Of a stretch of DNA of 14,651 nt, positions 14,073-14,651 are shown piece after piece (the first letter of the stretch is position 1; every line of letters begins with the position of its first letter). A program made the position numbers and the translations under genes. The notes under the pieces are model-generated. The model was not told the DNA's origin, did no database searches, and saw nothing but the letters and a program-made list of their open reading frames with translations. This stretch comes from an uncultured Ruminiclostridium sp. (GTDB lineage: Bacteria; Bacillota; Clostridia; Oscillospirales; Ruminococcaceae), in NCBI GenBank assembly GCA_934462775.1, contig CAKSIR010000051.1:1-14651 (forward strand). The letters run 5' to 3'.

Positions 14073-14651
14073 TAAAAATCACCTTTATTCCGTGGGATTT
14101 CAGAAAATCCCGTACCGTATTGACTGCGATTTCAGCCGCTTCCTGTTTCGGGAATCCAAAAACCCCGGTTGAAATGCAGCAGAATGCAATGCTGTTGATT
14201 CCGTTCTGTACCGCAATTTCAAGGCATGACCGATAACAGCTTTCCAGCAGTCTGCAATGTTCCGCAGTCAAATTTCCTTGTACGATAGGTCCAACCGTGT
14301 GGATTACATATTCACACGGCAGATTGTACGCCGGGGTAATTTTCGCCTGTCCTGCGGGTTCCGGGTATCCCTGTTTTTTCATTATTTCGGAGCAATTCAG
14401 CCGCAAACGGATTCCCGCAAAGGTGTGAATACAGTTGTCGATACAGTTGTGGCAGGGCTGATAACAGCCGGTCATTCCTCTGTTTGCGGCATTTACTATT
14501 GCACCGCATTTCAGGGTGGTTATGTCGCCGCGCCATAGGTAAATATTATCCTCAACAGGCGATAAATTCGCAATATCCGTTACGCCCTTTTCGGCGGTTT
14601 TCTGACGGAGGTATTCGTCCTCTGCGGCGAGGTATTCTTCCGAAATAACGC
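14017..14651 (-). CDS. Zinc-type macrodomain protein, ADP-ribosyl hydrolase (partial, 5' end off window)
   Basis: The frame is open from the stop at 14017 to the right edge: at least 210 residues, and the N-terminus is missing. Seen, in order: EDNIYLWRGDITTLKCGAIV, then NAANRGMTGCYQPCHNCIDN and CIH. The latter is the signature of zinc-dependent macrodomains, with Cys/His residues of the GCYQPCHNC segment as metal ligands. Next come CEYVIHTVGPIV, the phosphate-binding loop CCISTGVFGFPKQEAAEIAV, and FNVFGSEDYDIYRKIL at the end. Known homologues in Staphylococcus and Streptococcus remove the ADP-ribose added by the neighbouring SirTM. The ATG at 14475 is an internal Met in the middle of the signature, not the start. 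The full length in the family is about 260-270 aa, so roughly 50-60 residues are cut off. Confidence 0.92.
   Translation of the reverse strand, partial: VISEEYLAAEDEYLRQKTAEKGVTDIANLSPVEDNIYLWRGDITTLKCGAIVNAANRGMTGCYQPCHNCIDNCIHTFAGIRLRLNCSEIMKKQGYPEPAGQAKITPAYNLPCEYVIHTVGPIVQGNLTAEHCRLLESCYRSCLEIAVQNGINSIAFCCISTGVFGFPKQEAAEIAVNTVRDFLKSHGIKVIFNVFGSEDYDIYRKILGKN

Noticed and set aside
13206..14651. Antiphage defence system (SIR2-containing)
   Set aside because: The sirtuin is a compact SirTM with its own zinc ribbon and a paired macrodomain. It has none of the large fusion architecture of ThsA, DSR or SIR2-HerA defence proteins, and no other defence gene is nearby.

Overview
The window reads as a chromosomal segment of a motile, Gram-positive Clostridia-type bacterium. 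A gut Oscillospiraceae/Ruminococcaceae-like lineage is my guess. The basis is consensus sigma-A promoters, strong AGGAGG-type ribosome binding sites, frequent TTG/GTG starts, a clostridial-type ECF sigma/anti-sigma pair, and a FliK-like/FlhB-C (YlqG/YlqH-type) pair. This is inference from protein and signal style, not a database match. Genes are tightly packed and no mobile element, tRNA, rRNA or CRISPR array was seen.

Layout. (1) Positions 5-4587, minus strand: a chemotaxis operon in the order cheA, cheW, cheR, cheB with 14-34 nt gaps. It is preceded by a promoter candidate that resembles a flagellar sigma-28 (SigD) site. No cheY, cheC or cheD lies inside the window. (2) Positions 4729-6838, plus strand, divergent from cheA: a FliK-like protein with an internal repeat and an Asn-rich linker, overlapping a small FlhB C-terminal-domain paralogue that lacks the NPTH self-cleavage motif. 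A strong hairpin terminator follows. (3) Positions 6958-10301, plus: an ECF sigma factor and a very large (934 aa) single-pass membrane protein that probably acts as its anti-sigma factor and sensor. The pair sits behind a TGTAAC-N17-CGTC element typical of ECF autoregulation and ends in a hairpin. (4) Positions 10342-11229, minus: a PflX-type radical SAM protein, back to back with guaA (11462-13003, plus). Each gene has its own near-consensus sigma-A promoter in the shared 232-bp gap. (5) Positions 13206-14651, minus: a class M sirtuin (SirTM) overlapping an upstream zinc-type macrodomain gene that runs off the right edge. A bidirectional terminator separates this operon from guaA.

How the parts work together. 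CheA/CheW form the receptor-coupled kinase complex, and CheR/CheB adjust receptor methylation. The FliK-like/FlhB-C pair probably touches substrate switching of the flagellar export apparatus. The ECF pair looks like an envelope-signal regulon switch that controls itself. The SirTM/macrodomain pair is the writer and eraser of a reversible protein ADP-ribosylation system known from Gram-positive pathogens; its carrier and lipoate-ligase partners, if present, would lie beyond the right edge.

The most interesting items are the SirTM-macrodomain module, the internally duplicated giant anti-sigma candidate with its predicted autoregulatory promoter, and the FliK-like/FlhB-C pair placed beside the chemotaxis operon.
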